Notes: a model not told the origin generated them from the sequence alone. A DNA stretch of 64,000 bases from Silene conica (GCA_029255685.2 CM055318.2:7879001-7943000), one strand, 5' to 3'. Positions 22,679 to 33,715 are shown, counted from the stretch's first letter. A program made the numbers and translations.

Positions 22679-22687
22679 TATAAATAT
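22679..22687 (+). promoter_or_regulatory. Likely TATA box of MADS gene, copy 1
   Basis: TATAAATAT lies 155-163 bp upstream of the MADS start codon at 22842, in an otherwise poly-A/T-rich upstream region. Copy 2 has the same box at 29078-29086. Placement is by sequence only. Confidence 0.5.
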
Positions 22688-22841
22688 GGGTTTATAATTG
22701 TCCAAATTCTACCAGAAATCGAACACAAGAATTGGAGCAACAACTCTTTCCCTCCAACGGCTTCTAGTACAAGAGTTTGATTACTGTAAATTGTCGATCT
22801 TTTATCCTTTCAGGAACAACTAACTCGATACGATAATCAAG

Positions 22842-23669
22842 ATGGGTAGGAGGAAAGTAAACGAGGCTCCGAGCGTAGGGAACCAGAAAAAGTTGATCAA
22901 GGCTTTCAACAAGAAGAAATCTTTTATATTCAAGAAGACGTTCGAGCTCTCTACGCTTTGTGATATCCCTGCGTGTGTCATAATTTACGGCCCTAATGCG
23001 GATGAACCAGCCAGCGTGTGGCCGGAGGAGCCGCAAGCCTTTAATCACGTACTTACGCGGTATATTAATACATCCTCTGAAGAAAAACGTAACAACAAAC
23101 GAGGTTTGGGTCTTCCTAATAAGGAATTGCAACAAGAACAAGTTTTGGATGTTGACAATGCCAAGCAGTTTGAAAAATTGCCTAACACCGGCTTTCCGGG
23201 GAACGACTGGATCAATAAATTATCCAATGAGCAGCGATTGGGATTTGTCAATCAATTGAATTCTAAGCTTCATATTGTCAATAGCAGAATAGATAAGATG
23301 AAAAGGGAGAAACTGGAAAGTGAACAATTATATAATGCTAATGCTGCTGCTGCAGCCGAGGAACAACAGAAGATGATAGCATATAATATGCAAACCATCC
23401 AAAGCTTGCAGCAATATCATCAATATCAATGTCAACCGGATTACCTTCGATATCTTGACGAGCAAAGACAACAAACGGAGATGAATCAGATGATCGGGAC
23501 ATTGAAACAAGACGGATTCTACAACAACAATAATAATGTGAATGTGGGTGATTACAATGGATTTATAGGATTTCCAATGTGTGATCAAACACCGATGGCA
23601 TGTTACGATCCTCGGATTCCGCTTCAAGCACATCTTCATCAACCCTATATGAGTAATTTGCCCAAATGA
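22842..23669 (+). CDS. Type I (M-gamma, AGL80-like) MADS-box protein, copy 1
   Basis: An intronless gene of 275 residues, as usual for type I MADS genes. Residues 1-60 form the MADS domain (MGRRKV, KAFNKKKSFIFKKTFELSTL, CDIPACVIIYGP), followed by VWPEEPQAFNHVLTRY, the segment typical of M-gamma proteins such as AGL80. The basic part is atypical: AFNKKKSFIFKKTFEL carries Ser-Phe-Ile where many relatives have Lys/Arg-Gly-Leu. The middle is a likely coiled region (NSRIDKMKREKLESEQ), and then come poly-Ala and Gln/Asn-rich parts. M-gamma factors act in the nucleus, mainly in the female gametophyte and endosperm, as heterodimers with M-alpha proteins. The ATG at 22842 is the first in frame, with a TATA box upstream. 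The coding sequence and flanks are repeated unchanged at 29241. Target genes cannot be inferred. Confidence 0.88.
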   Translation: MGRRKVNEAPSVGNQKKLIKAFNKKKSFIFKKTFELSTLCDIPACVIIYGPNADEPASVWPEEPQAFNHVLTRYINTSSEEKRNNKRGLGLPNKELQQEQVLDVDNAKQFEKLPNTGFPGNDWINKLSNEQRLGFVNQLNSKLHIVNSRIDKMKREKLESEQLYNANAAAAAEEQQKMIAYNMQTIQSLQQYHQYQCQPDYLRYLDEQRQQTEMNQMIGTLKQDGFYNNNNNVNVGDYNGFIGFPMCDQTPMACYDPRIPLQAHLHQPYMSNLPK

Positions 23670-24557
23670 TTAATTTTTTTTGCTCGAAATTCCTAATTAT
23701 TTTTGCCAAAATCAGAGAGTGTAATCCGCAGTTGTATATAATTCTAATACAATGGCTGACTGGTTTTTTGTCCATTATATCATCTTCTTGTAGTTGTGGT
23801 GTTTCTTTATGTAGACGGCCTTCTGCACAAATTTCAATTCCTGCACAAATAGTACTCTCGGGTTGAGCTAAAGCTTCGATAGACTAAAAAAGCAAATATC
23901 CAAAAATGACTCCTGTTCTTCCAAGACTTGTATTATTGTGGCCAAGCAAACTGATACAAAATGGCCGAGAAATAGTTCCTAGGCAAATGACATCCACGAT
24001 AACCAACTCCCAATAACTGTTGAAATTTGCGAATGAAACACACAATGCATAAAACATAAATACAATGTGCATGCAGTGTGAAAATTTCCAGTCTACATGG
24101 AGTCGTATACTCGTATTATGACTTATGCGCAGAGAAAGAAGTTGAGCCTGGCAATGTAAACTTACTTGTCTACCTATAAGGCTATAATAGATTGACAAAC
24201 AATATTTTTCAGTTCCTTTCAATACTAACCTCGAGATCAGTTTTCCTTAAACATTACTTAAAATAACAGAACGGAGAAAAGCTCCTCAATGAGATCAAAA
24301 CAAACACATAATTACGGAAAGTCTACAAATGTTCAAATCCCGTCAACTACACTTGTAGACTTCCGATCAAAATAGTCATCACTACATTCACCGGTTCCTG
24401 ATTTCCTATCATTTTAATGTTTTAATTACAACTCTTTGACATTACACAAACGACGTACCAAAAGTCTAATAGTTGACATATCCCCTTTTGGGATGGAACT
24501 ACCATCTTTCAAATATGGCCTTTCCTCACCTCAACCCTGATATTTTTGAACATGAGA

Positions 24558-25208
24558 CTATGAGAGAGTACTTTATCTTTTACGAGCAGGATTAAGGACT
24601 TAGATACTCCCTACATGAGAGAGTACTTTATCTTTTACTTGATTGTTTCTATCTAATGTCTTTTCCGCTACTTTAATTCATGGTTCCTAGATTGGTAATC
24701 ATTTGTTTGTTTCTGTGGAACGTATGGAATGTGATATGAGCTGGGCTACGAGTTCACTGAAAGTCGGATATCAGTTTAATTATTCTCGAAAATAATTACA
24801 GGTATTTCGAGCTTTCATTAGACGAGTAAGTTTCATTGGAGGATACGGGTGACAATGGTGACGGTGTTGTGCTCTGTTTGGCACGGGTGCTCTATTTAGT
24901 TCAATAGCGCATTTCATTTCCTTGCTATCTTATACTGAGCTGTCAACATATACTATATGAATCTCCACTCTTTGCGGGCCCCACTGCCAGCTCTACCACC
25001 TCTGAACTGTACCATGTCTTCTTCACGGTCTTCTTCTCCTTACTTTCTCAGCTACGCATTTCGTCGAACATGTTGCATGCATTGACTCATTTTTAGTAGT
25101 AAATTGTTGTGATTTGTGTTGGGTATGTTCAAACTGTGATTTGTGTTGGGTATGTTCAAACTACTGTGATTTATGATGGGTATGTTCAAATTGTTGTGAT
25201 TTGTAGAG
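24558..25208. other. Diverged flank between MADS and ABCI10 fragment, copy 1
   Basis: This matches 30957-31509 with many substitutions and indels, including an extra CTATGAGA at the start and a 50-base stretch (GGGCCCCACTGCCAGCTC...) missing from copy 2. It contains a GAGAGAGTACTTTATCTTTTA direct repeat and, at 25098-25206, three to four units of a 29-32-bp repeat (TGTGATTTGTGTTGGGTATG). Confidence 0.6.
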
Positions 25209-26990
25209 ATGGGACTGCTGTGAACAACTATGTTATATGGGGCCAAAGCTTGAATTTTCAATACCCACTACAAATGGTGTAACTGTGTAAGCTTGCCAAT
25301 TCTCAAGAATTGCTCGATTTCAATACCCACAGGCCAATTGTGGATGCTTCTTTGACCCAATGGTTGTGGCGAATCTACCCTTTTGAAGGTCTTTATCTTT
25401 GTATCTGAACCTGTTTATTTAATCTTGTTTTGTTTTCTAGCTTGTTAAACTTGTATATACTATCATTATTGTTATTGGGAAGTTATTCCGAAATCAGGGT
25501 TTGAAACTCGTCAGCATTCATTTGATCTTTGTGGATCTCTGTGAACCCCGTCGAATGAGTAGTGGTGTCGACTTAGAGTTTCGTATTTGATGAGTGTCTG
25601 TTCCAAAACAAGAATCCTTGGTGTCGTGGAGCGTCGAAGGAACATAGCCATCTTTATAAAACTGCTTCTCTTTTTTTTGGTTATGTCGTAGCTCTAGTTT
25701 TCAGGGCCCGTGTCATTGGGAAAAGTCTAACAGTTTGTGTTGTTAATGGGTACAGATTTTAGCTGACCTGCTGAAATCAACTGTTGGAAATGTTTATGTT
25801 CAGAAGTCGAAGAGCTTTGTCTTCCAGAACCCGGATCATCAGGTCAGTTTCGGGTTCATGAGACTTGCTCATATATTACCTATGTCTATATTTGGCTGTG
25901 CATTGAGTTTGTTGAGTTTTTGTTCGATATTGAGGTGGGAATCTTTGATGCTGATGTGATAAGGAAGAGGTATCGAAAGTGGCTATCTAAGTTCAGACTC
26001 CTTATATTTACGGAGTTGAGGCCCATAGGAGATTACAAGTAACCATTAATTAACCAGATAATTAACTGAGAGGTGCTTAAGTATTGGGGTTAGTCCTGTT
26101 GAGAATCACAAGGAGAAGAATTAGGAACAAGATCCCATGTGGAGTTGGTTTGTAGGGCAGAGAACTGTGTTTCCATAGCAGCTCTCCATATTGGGTCAAT
26201 AAGGGCATGTTTTACGGTTTTGGTTCGGTGGGTTGGAGGTGGACATTCTATTTATTAAGTAAATGGCAGTTTGAAAAGCATATGTCCAGTATGAAAGAGG
26301 AATGGATGCGTGAGCGAGTAGAGCGAGACCGGTGTCAACAATATGGCGATGGCGTTGTTCGGCAAAACCGTTATGCTGGGGTGTGTGAGGAGAAGTGAGA
26401 TGTTGTATACCAAATTTTGCAAAATCAGTTTTAAGTTTCTCAAATTCCCCTCCTTTATCGGAGTAAAAAAAATTTGTTAGGTGTGAAGATTGTTTCTCAA
26501 CAAGAGTTTTGAATGTCAGAAATGTTGATTGAGTGTCGGATTTTTTCTTGAGCGGAAATAACCATGTGAATTTAGTGAAATGATCAACAAATATAACATA
26601 ATATTTAAAGATTCTTCTCCTTGTGATTCTCAACAAGTCCTACACACGGCACCGTTTCAGAAAAGACTCGCTGGCGTGTGACTGTGATAGGTAGTGATGC
26701 CGACCGTGGAGGCTGAAGTCGCATTTGGTCTGGGTAAATTTGACCTTTCTTATGACGAAGTTCAAACTAGAGTTGCAAAAGCTTTGGATACTGTGGGAAT
26801 GTTCAATTACTCACAGAGCCACAGGTACATCTATGGTATAAGATAATGCTGTTAAAGTACATATGATCGGAGATTTGGATCTAATGAGTCAAATGGTTGA
26901 TGAATAGAGAGCAGTTCAAACTCTCAGTGGTGGTCAGAAACAGAGAGTAGCCATTGCAGGAGCATTAGCTGAAGCTTGCAAAGTTCTTGG
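25209..26990 (+). pseudogene. ABCI10-like pseudogene, copy 1
   Basis: Four exon remnants of an ABC ATPase subunit like plant ABCI10 (At4g33460): A about 25209-25388, B 25756-25842 (ILADLLKSTVGNVYVQ...NPDHQ), C 26691-26824 (VVMPTVEAEVAFGLGKFDL) and D 26908-26990 ([20 protein letters not shown]). Exon A has a frameshift, a TGA where the Walker A motif should start, and GES in place of GKS. Exon C carries a short tandem insertion near its end. Exon D has the ABC signature LSGGQ but stops being homologous just before Walker B, about 15 bp from a Helitron end. A copia integrase fragment sits between B and C. Clearly non-functional. The symbol is by remembered similarity. Confidence 0.8.
26098..26632 (-). 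mobile_element. Ty1/copia integrase fragment with inverted-repeat ends
   Basis: Open on the minus strand, it has a copia integrase core: Asp in IFVDHFTKFTWLFPLK, Asp in YSDKGGEFE and Glu in the HNGFAEQRHR region. Nothing else of the polyprotein is present. The two edges carry the same block inverted: TTGAGAATCACAAGGAGAAG at about 26098 and its complement ending at about 26632. It lies in the ABCI10 intron B-C of copy 1 and is absent from copy 2. Confidence 0.8.
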
Positions 26991-27005
26991 GCTTTTTAAG
27001 CTCAA

Positions 27006-27865
27006 CTAGTTCTGTCCCCCGTGAAAATCTCGGGTTTGTTATGGACATCATTTTTTTTATTAAAAGTAATGTCTGGCGAGATAGAAGAAATGATGATTTT
27101 TAAGCGCAGGGACAAAAATGCATGAACACCATAAAGTGAAAGCGGGCGATATTTATCAAAGGGACAAATGAGTTTTTAAAAATGAAAACATATAAAAGTT
27201 GTTGCTATCTCAAATTTGCAGATCACCCTTAGGAGAATACTACACTATACAATAAGCTACGTAATATCAAAGGGACACTGGATTGGTTTGGACTCGTTTC
27301 TTCGCACAATTGTTTCTCTTTCAAACTCATCTACTCGCCTACTCTTGCATGTTTCATACAGAGTTTTTCATTTGCAAGCTCTATTCCATATTTCACTATA
27401 CTTTTTCCTTATTGCTACCTCATGGAAAGGAAATAAAGAAATATTGTTTTGTACATACAACAACTGCCAAATGAACTTTGGAGAAAATCAAACTCAAATA
27501 TTCATATTATAACAAAAATATATCAAAAGATTCAAGAAAGACGGATACTTAGCTAGTGTTTCGACTATATCACATCCATTTTATGATATTGTCATGTGGT
27601 ACGAATACTTTATAAATTTTACACGAATGAACCCTACAAATAAAAATACTATATGTTAGAAAACGCATGAAATTATATGTCAACAAAATTATAAAGTAGA
27701 CAGGAAAAAAATAACAACAACAACAACTTTGAGCATTCAGTAATTCTCAATCGATTTTAATTTACAAAAGGAAAAGTGTGGAATTATTTATCATATGTCG
27801 AAAAGGTACAACGTGGCATGTAGTATCCCTTAACCTGCATTTCTTTTTTTATAATATTGTATAGA
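27006..27865 (-). mobile_element. Non-autonomous Helitron, 860 bp
   Basis: The minus strand starts A|TCTATACAATATTATAAAAA at 27865 and ends with a hairpin (CCCGAGATTTTCACGGG), a short spacer and CTAG at 27009-27006 followed by T. A|TC...CTAG|T is the canonical Helitron insertion layout. The stem has one mismatch. The plus-strand ORF at 27216 has no recognisable domain, and no Rep/helicase is encoded. The element lies at the break of the ABCI10 copy 1. Confidence 0.75.
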
Positions 27866-28403
27866 TAAATAGATTTCTTATATAAGGTTGACATGTGATA
27901 ATATTTTTCCTATTTATGTTACCTTTTAGGACCTTAATTAATTTATTAACATGCTTTAGTACAAAAATAATCAACTAAAATGTCAATTTTAATTAAAAAA
28001 ATATGAAACTTGGATTAGAATTTGTAAAGATTAGATTATTAACTAATAAAATATATATTATATGCACCAATTAATTTAAGAATAATGATGATATAATAAC
28101 ATTTATTGTACTAAATTTTAGTAAAATTTAGAGAAAATTGTTGATTACAGCCTTATAAAAACCACTTTTTGAAACTTACAGCCTTATTAAACTTTTTTTT
28201 GAAACTTATAGCCATAATATTACTTCTGATCAAAACTTACAGCCATAATATTATCTCCGACGGAAAACCACTGCCAAAATGGATTTTTCGTGACTTAAGA
28301 TGAATTTTTAAGACTAAAATACCCTTCCCCTTCCCCTTCCCCTTCCCCTTCCCCTTCCCCCTTCTATTATCTATAGTCTTCAACCTTCTTCTCCCTAAAT
28401 CAG
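27866..28403. other. AT-rich spacer with possible MULE-like repeats before duplicated block 2
   Basis: No gene. From 28131, repeated phrases (TTACAGCCTTAT, AACTTATAGCCATAATATTA, AACTTACAGCCATAATATTA) resemble one arm of another inverted-repeat transposon, but no partner arm was found. A CCCCTT microsatellite lies within. The block joins the duplicated MADS segment at 28404. Confidence 0.4.
28322..28363. repeat. CCCCTT microsatellite
   Basis: About seven units of CCCTTC in tandem, with one irregular unit at the right end. Confidence 0.95.
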
Positions 28404-30956
28404 ATTCCCTTTCGTTTAGAACTTTAGATAAGAAGGATAAGCTTGGATATCAAGTTTAACGACAAAATAAGAATGAAAATTTAGAGAACCCACACGTGTG
28501 AAACCAATAATAAATATAAATTGGCCTCAAAACTTTTTTTAGGTAGTTTTTAACAAAAAACTAAAATGAAAGGTAATTTTTAACCAAAAAAAAAAAGTAA
28601 GGTAGTTGTTCACAAATGGGCATAAATGTAAGGTAGTTTCTCACAAATTATCCAAATTTATAAGCAATATTTTTGAGTTTTATAGTGATTTTTTAGAGTT
28701 TAATATTTAAATAAATAAACTCGAAAATTTTATAGGAAAACTCATAATTTTAAAGCAAAACTCAAAATTTTTACTGAAACTATAAAATCGGAGGTACATC
28801 GGATTTACCTTTCCAAATAACTGTTAAAAATATGAAAAGATTAATAAACTAAATATGGAAAGATTATAAAAATTTTAATGTGAACTGAAATAATGAGTAA
28901 AATAAAACAATCTTTCCTTTTTTTCCAACAAATCCCTAAACATCTTAAAAAGGCAAGTATTTCAAAATATGGTAATTAATTTAGTTAACTTGTTTTTAGA
29001 AACATGGTTAAGAGAAAAAAATAAAAAAAGGAAAAATAAAAAAGGAAATTACCAAGTTACTGCTCCGTACAAGTATGTATAAATATGGGTTTATAATTGT
29101 CCAAATTCTACCAGAAATCGAACACAAGAATTGGAGCAACAACTCTTTCCCTCCAACGGCTTCTAGTACAAGAGTTTGATTACTGTAAATTGTCGATCTT
29201 TTATCCTTTCAGGAACAACTAACTCGATACGATAATCAAGATGGGTAGGAGGAAAGTAAACGAGGCTCCGAGCGTAGGGAACCAGAAAAAGTTGATCAAG
29301 GCTTTCAACAAGAAGAAATCTTTTATATTCAAGAAGACGTTCGAGCTCTCTACGCTTTGTGATATCCCTGCGTGTGTCATAATTTACGGCCCTAATGCGG
29401 ATGAACCAGCCAGCGTGTGGCCGGAGGAGCCGCAAGCCTTTAATCACGTACTTACGCGGTATATTAATACATCCTCTGAAGAAAAACGTAACAACAAACG
29501 AGGTTTGGGTCTTCCTAATAAGGAATTGCAACAAGAACAAGTTTTGGATGTTGACAATGCCAAGCAGTTTGAAAAATTGCCTAACACCGGCTTTCCGGGG
29601 AACGACTGGATCAATAAATTATCCAATGAGCAGCGATTGGGATTTGTCAATCAATTGAATTCTAAGCTTCATATTGTCAATAGCAGAATAGATAAGATGA
29701 AAAGGGAGAAACTGGAAAGTGAACAATTATATAATGCTAATGCTGCTGCTGCAGCCGAGGAACAACAGAAGATGATAGCATATAATATGCAAACCATCCA
29801 AAGCTTGCAGCAATATCATCAATATCAATGTCAACCGGATTACCTTCGATATCTTGACGAGCAAAGACAACAAACGGAGATGAATCAGATGATCGGGACA
29901 TTGAAACAAGACGGATTCTACAACAACAATAATAATGTGAATGTGGGTGATTACAATGGATTTATAGGATTTCCAATGTGTGATCAAACACCGATGGCAT
30001 GTTACGATCCTCGGATTCCGCTTCAAGCACATCTTCATCAACCCTATATGAGTAATTTGCCCAAATGATTAATTTTTTTTGCTCGAAATTCCTAATTATT
30101 TTTGCCAAAATCAGAGAGTGTAATCCGCAGTTGTATATAATTCTAATACAATGGCTGACTGGTTTTTTGTCCATTATATCATCTTCTTGTAGTTGTGGTG
30201 TTTCTTTATGTAGACGGCCTTCTGCACAAATTTCAATTCCTGCACAAATAGTACTCTCGGGTTGAGCTAAAGCTTCGATAGACTAAAAAAGCAAATATCC
30301 AAAAATGACTCCTGTTCTTCCAAGACTTGTATTATTGTGGCCAAGCAAACTGATACAAAATGGCCGAGAAATAGTTCCTAGGCAAATGACATCCACGATA
30401 ACCAACTCCCAATAACTGTTGAAATTTGCGAATGAAACACACAATGCATAAAACATAAATACAATGTGCATGCAGTGTGAAAATTTCCAGTCTACATGGA
30501 GTCGTATACTCGTATTATGACTTATGCGCAGAGAAAGAAGTTGAGCCTGGCAATGTAAACTTACTTGTCTACCTATAAGGCTATAATAGATTGACAAACA
30601 ATATTTTTCAGTTCCTTTCAATACTAACCTCGAGATCAGTTTTCCTTAAACATTACTTAAAATAACAGAACGGAGAAAAGCTCCTCAATGAGATCAAAAC
30701 AAACACATAATTACGGAAAGTCTACAAATGTTCAAATCCCGTCAACTACACTTGTAGACTTCCGATCAAAATAGTCATCACTACATTCACCGGTTCCTGA
30801 TTTCCTATCATTTTAATGTTTTAATTACAACTCTTTGACATTACACAAACGACGTACCAAAAGTCTAATAGTTGACATATCCCCTTTTGGGATGGAACTA
30901 CCATCTTTCAAATATGGCCTTTCCTCACCTCAACCCTGATATTTTTGAACATGAGA
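28404..30956 (+). repeat. Duplicated block, copy 2 (MADS gene and flanks)
   Basis: Matches 22005-24557 with no difference seen by eye. At its left it holds only the right arm of the MULE at 21304-22254; the left arm, the MULE interior and the nested MITE are absent. On the right the match decays into the ABCI10-containing flank. Confidence 0.9.
29241..30068 (+). CDS. Type I (M-gamma, AGL80-like) MADS-box protein, copy 2
   Basis: This second gene codes for the same 275 residues as the gene at 22842, with identical 5' and 3' flanks and the TATA box at 29078-29086. The MADS domain (residues 1-60), the M-gamma VWPEEPQ segment, the coiled middle and the Gln/Asn-rich tail (YNNNNNVNVGDYNG) are all kept, and the frame is complete. 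Two equal copies in tandem would double dosage if both are expressed. Alternatively one is a recent duplicate or gene-conversion product, or an assembly artefact. Upstream it differs from copy 1 beyond 28404, so distal regulation could differ. Confidence 0.87.
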   Translation: MGRRKVNEAPSVGNQKKLIKAFNKKKSFIFKKTFELSTLCDIPACVIIYGPNADEPASVWPEEPQAFNHVLTRYINTSSEEKRNNKRGLGLPNKELQQEQVLDVDNAKQFEKLPNTGFPGNDWINKLSNEQRLGFVNQLNSKLHIVNSRIDKMKREKLESEQLYNANAAAAAEEQQKMIAYNMQTIQSLQQYHQYQCQPDYLRYLDEQRQQTEMNQMIGTLKQDGFYNNNNNVNVGDYNGFIGFPMCDQTPMACYDPRIPLQAHLHQPYMSNLPK

Positions 30957-31509
30957 GAGTACTTTATCTTTTACGAGCAGGATTAAGGACTTAGATACTC
31001 CCTACATGAGAGAGTACTTTATCTTTTACTTGATTGTTTCTAATTTTCTATCTAATGTCTTTTCCGCTACTGTAATTCATGGTTCCTAAATTGTTAATCA
31101 TTTGTTTGTTTCTGTGGAATGTATGGAATGTGATATGAGTTGGGGAACGAGTTCACTGAAAGTCGGATATCAGTTTAATTATTCTCGAGAATAATTACAG
31201 GTATTTTGAGCTTTGATTAAACGAGTAAGTTTTATTGGATGATACGGGTGAAAATGGTGACGGTGTTGTGCTCTGTTTGATTCAATAGCGCATTTCATTT
31301 CCTTGCTAATACTGAGCTGTCAAGTGTCAACATATACTATATGAATCTCCACTCTTTGCTTGTTCTCTTTACTTTCTCAGCTACGCATTTCGTCGAACAT
31401 GTTGCATGCATTGACTCATTTTTAGTAGTAAATTGTTGTGATTTGTGTTGGGTATGTTCAAATTGTTGTGATTTATGATGGGTATGTTCAAATTGTTGTG
31501 ATTTGTAGA

Positions 31510-32773
31510 GATAGGAGTGCTGTGAACAACTATGCTATATGGGGCCAAAGCTTGAATTTTTCAATACCCACTAAAAGTGGTGGAAGCTTGCCAATTCTTA
31601 AGAATTGCTCGATTTCGATACCGACAGGCCAATTGTGGATGGTTCTTGGACCTAATGGTTGTGACAAATATACCCTTTTGAAGGTCTTATCTTCGTATCT
31701 TAACCTATTTAATTGATCTTGCTTTGTTCTCTGGCTTGTCAAGCTTGTATATACTATCATTAGTGTTATTGGGAAGTTATTCTGAAACCGGGGTGTGAAA
31801 CTCGTCAGCATTAATTTGATCTTGTGGTTCTCTGTGAACCTCATCGGATGATTAGCAGTGTCGACTTAGAGTTTCGTATTTGCTGAGTGTCTGTTCCAAA
31901 ACAAGAATCCTTGGTGATCCTTTGTAAATCTGCTTTTCTTTTTTTTGGTTCTGTCGCAGCTTTAGCTTTCAGGGCTTGTGTCACTGGGAAAAGTTTTAAC
32001 GGTTTGTGTTGTTTATGGGTACAGACTTTAGCTGGCCTTCTGAAACCAACTGTGGGAAATGTTTATGTTCAGAAGCCGAAGAGCTTTGTCTTCCAGAACC
32101 CGGATCATCAGGTCAGTTTCGGGTTCACCGATGTCCATACTTGGCTGTGCATTGAGTTTGTTGAGTTTTTGTTCGATATTGAGTTGGGAATCTTTGATGC
32201 TGATGTGATCATTGATCAGTTAATTCACTGTTAAGTCACTCGGACTTGACTCGAGATAAGGAGGGGGCACCGAAAGTGGCTATCTAAGTTCTGACTCCTT
32301 TTACATTCACAGAGTTGAGACCCATAGGAGATTACAAGTAACCATAATGCACAATAAGTAGCCATTAATTAACAGTCACACGTATTTAGTCTTACACGCG
32401 GCACCATTTCAGAAAAGACTCGCTGACGCCTGACTGTGATAGGTAGTGATGCCGACAATGGAGGCAGATGTTGCATTTGGTCTGGGTAAATTTGACCTGA
32501 CTTATGACGAAGTTCAAACTAGAATTGCAAAAGCTTTGAATGCTGTGGGAATGTCCGATTACTCACAGGTACATCTCTGGTATAAGATAATGCTGCAAAA
32601 GTACATATGATCAGAGATTTGAATCTAATGAGTCAAATGGTTGATGAATAGAGAGCAGTTCAGACTCTCAGTGGTGGTCAGAAACAGAGAGTAGCCATTG
32701 CAGGAGCATTAGCTGAAGCTTGCAAAGTCCTGTTGCTGGACGAGCTTACTACATTTCTGGACGAGAGTGATCA
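31510..32773 (+). pseudogene. ABCI10-like pseudogene, copy 2 (splice-competent but incomplete)
   Basis: Exons A (about 31510-31683), B (32025-32111), C (32443-32568) and D (32652-32773) keep GT-AG borders and frame. They encode, in order, IPTGQLWMVLGPNGCDKYTL (Walker A), NVYVQKPKSFVFQNPDHQ (Q-loop region), [36 protein letters not shown] (signature) and [15 protein letters not shown] (Walker B). Walker A has GCDKYT instead of GCGKST, so nucleotide binding is probably lost. There is no transit-peptide exon, and the last exon is missing: after exon D, intron-like sequence stops matching near 33175. The matching last exon type occurs alone at 15495. ABCI10 proteins are CbiO/ECF-like ATPase subunits thought to act in chloroplasts. 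Not expected to be functional. Confidence 0.8.
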
Positions 32774-33715
32774 GGTACTTTACTTTTGCAATAAGAGAGC
32801 TAAGAAACTATGATGAGGTTTATTTTGCAAGAAGACTACATGAAAAGTATAAAAACAATTAGATTTTATGACATGGTCTCACTCGGGAACCATCCCGAAT
32901 AATTAAGTAATCTTCGGTTGATGTGTACATGAGTTGGTCTCACATGTACGACTGTCATACATATAAGCTTTAGTGCTCTAAAATATACGAAGTACAACCT
33001 TAACCGGCTAATCATGGTCAATTCCTAGTTTTTAGGTGTCTTATTTATCGCGTGTCTATCCCACTTGAAGTATAAAATCTGAACTAGGCATGCGAAAACT
33101 GACCAGTTGAGACCCAATGAGACTCAACTAGGAACATATCTGATATAATCTGATCCGAAGTACTTGCTCGGTATTTAATATACAAAAATTAATAGTTTAA
33201 TGTTAGTTTGTTTAATTATTTAAATAAAAAAAATTAGAGGAAACTTTAGAGAAAACTTATAGTTATGGTAAAGAATATGACTAAATATAAATACTACTTT
33301 ATTATGAGTTTAATACTAACCACGGCAAAGACAATAACACAAGAATAATAGTAAAAACGTAAAAAATATCAATAATAAATCATGTCCTTTTACGTTCTTT
33401 TATCAAAAATCAGCTATTTTTTCAGCTAGTTTTCTAAACAGTTTTAACAAAAATCAGCTCTTTTATCCGATCTTTATTTTCAGGTCTTAATTTCCAGCTA
33501 TCTTTTCAATTAGTTTTGCCAAATAGAGTCTAGTGGTATTCTACATGACCATATTTATTTCTTAATTAATTAGTGTTTAGTTGTTTATTATCTATACGAC
33601 TTATTAAGTATCACTTCGGAATTATAAATGCAAATTTTCTGCAATAATTTAATCAATTGCCCAATTTTGTAATACTTGTATCTAAAATACCGTGTATTTC
33701 CACAAGAGTTACACT
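32774..33715. other. ABCI10 intron remnant and AT-rich intergenic DNA
   Basis: 32774-33175 looks like the intron after ABCI10 exon D; 33126-33175 resembles 15293-15345. The rest is AT-rich with no recognised feature. Short inverted ACATGAG/CTCATGT-type phrases near 32920 may be chance. Confidence 0.45.

Larger units (their letters stand above)
22005..24557 (+). repeat. Duplicated block, copy 1 (MADS gene and flanks)
   Basis: Starting at ATTCCCTTTCG, this 2,553-bp block matches 28404-30956 at a constant offset of 6,399 bp with no difference seen by eye, including non-coding parts. After CATGAGA at 24557 the copies diverge by substitutions and indels. Confidence 0.9.

Noticed and set aside
22764..23141. 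125-codon minus-strand ORF over the MADS gene, repeated at 29163-29540
   Set aside because: It is antisense to the conserved MADS domain; the reading follows from codon bias of the real gene and has no motif.
27216..27512. 98-codon plus-strand ORF
   Set aside because: It lies within the non-autonomous Helitron and runs opposite to it; no motif.
25209..32773. Functional ABC transporter genes
   Set aside because: Walker A is altered in both copies, copy 1 has a stop and frameshift, and both lack first and last exons.
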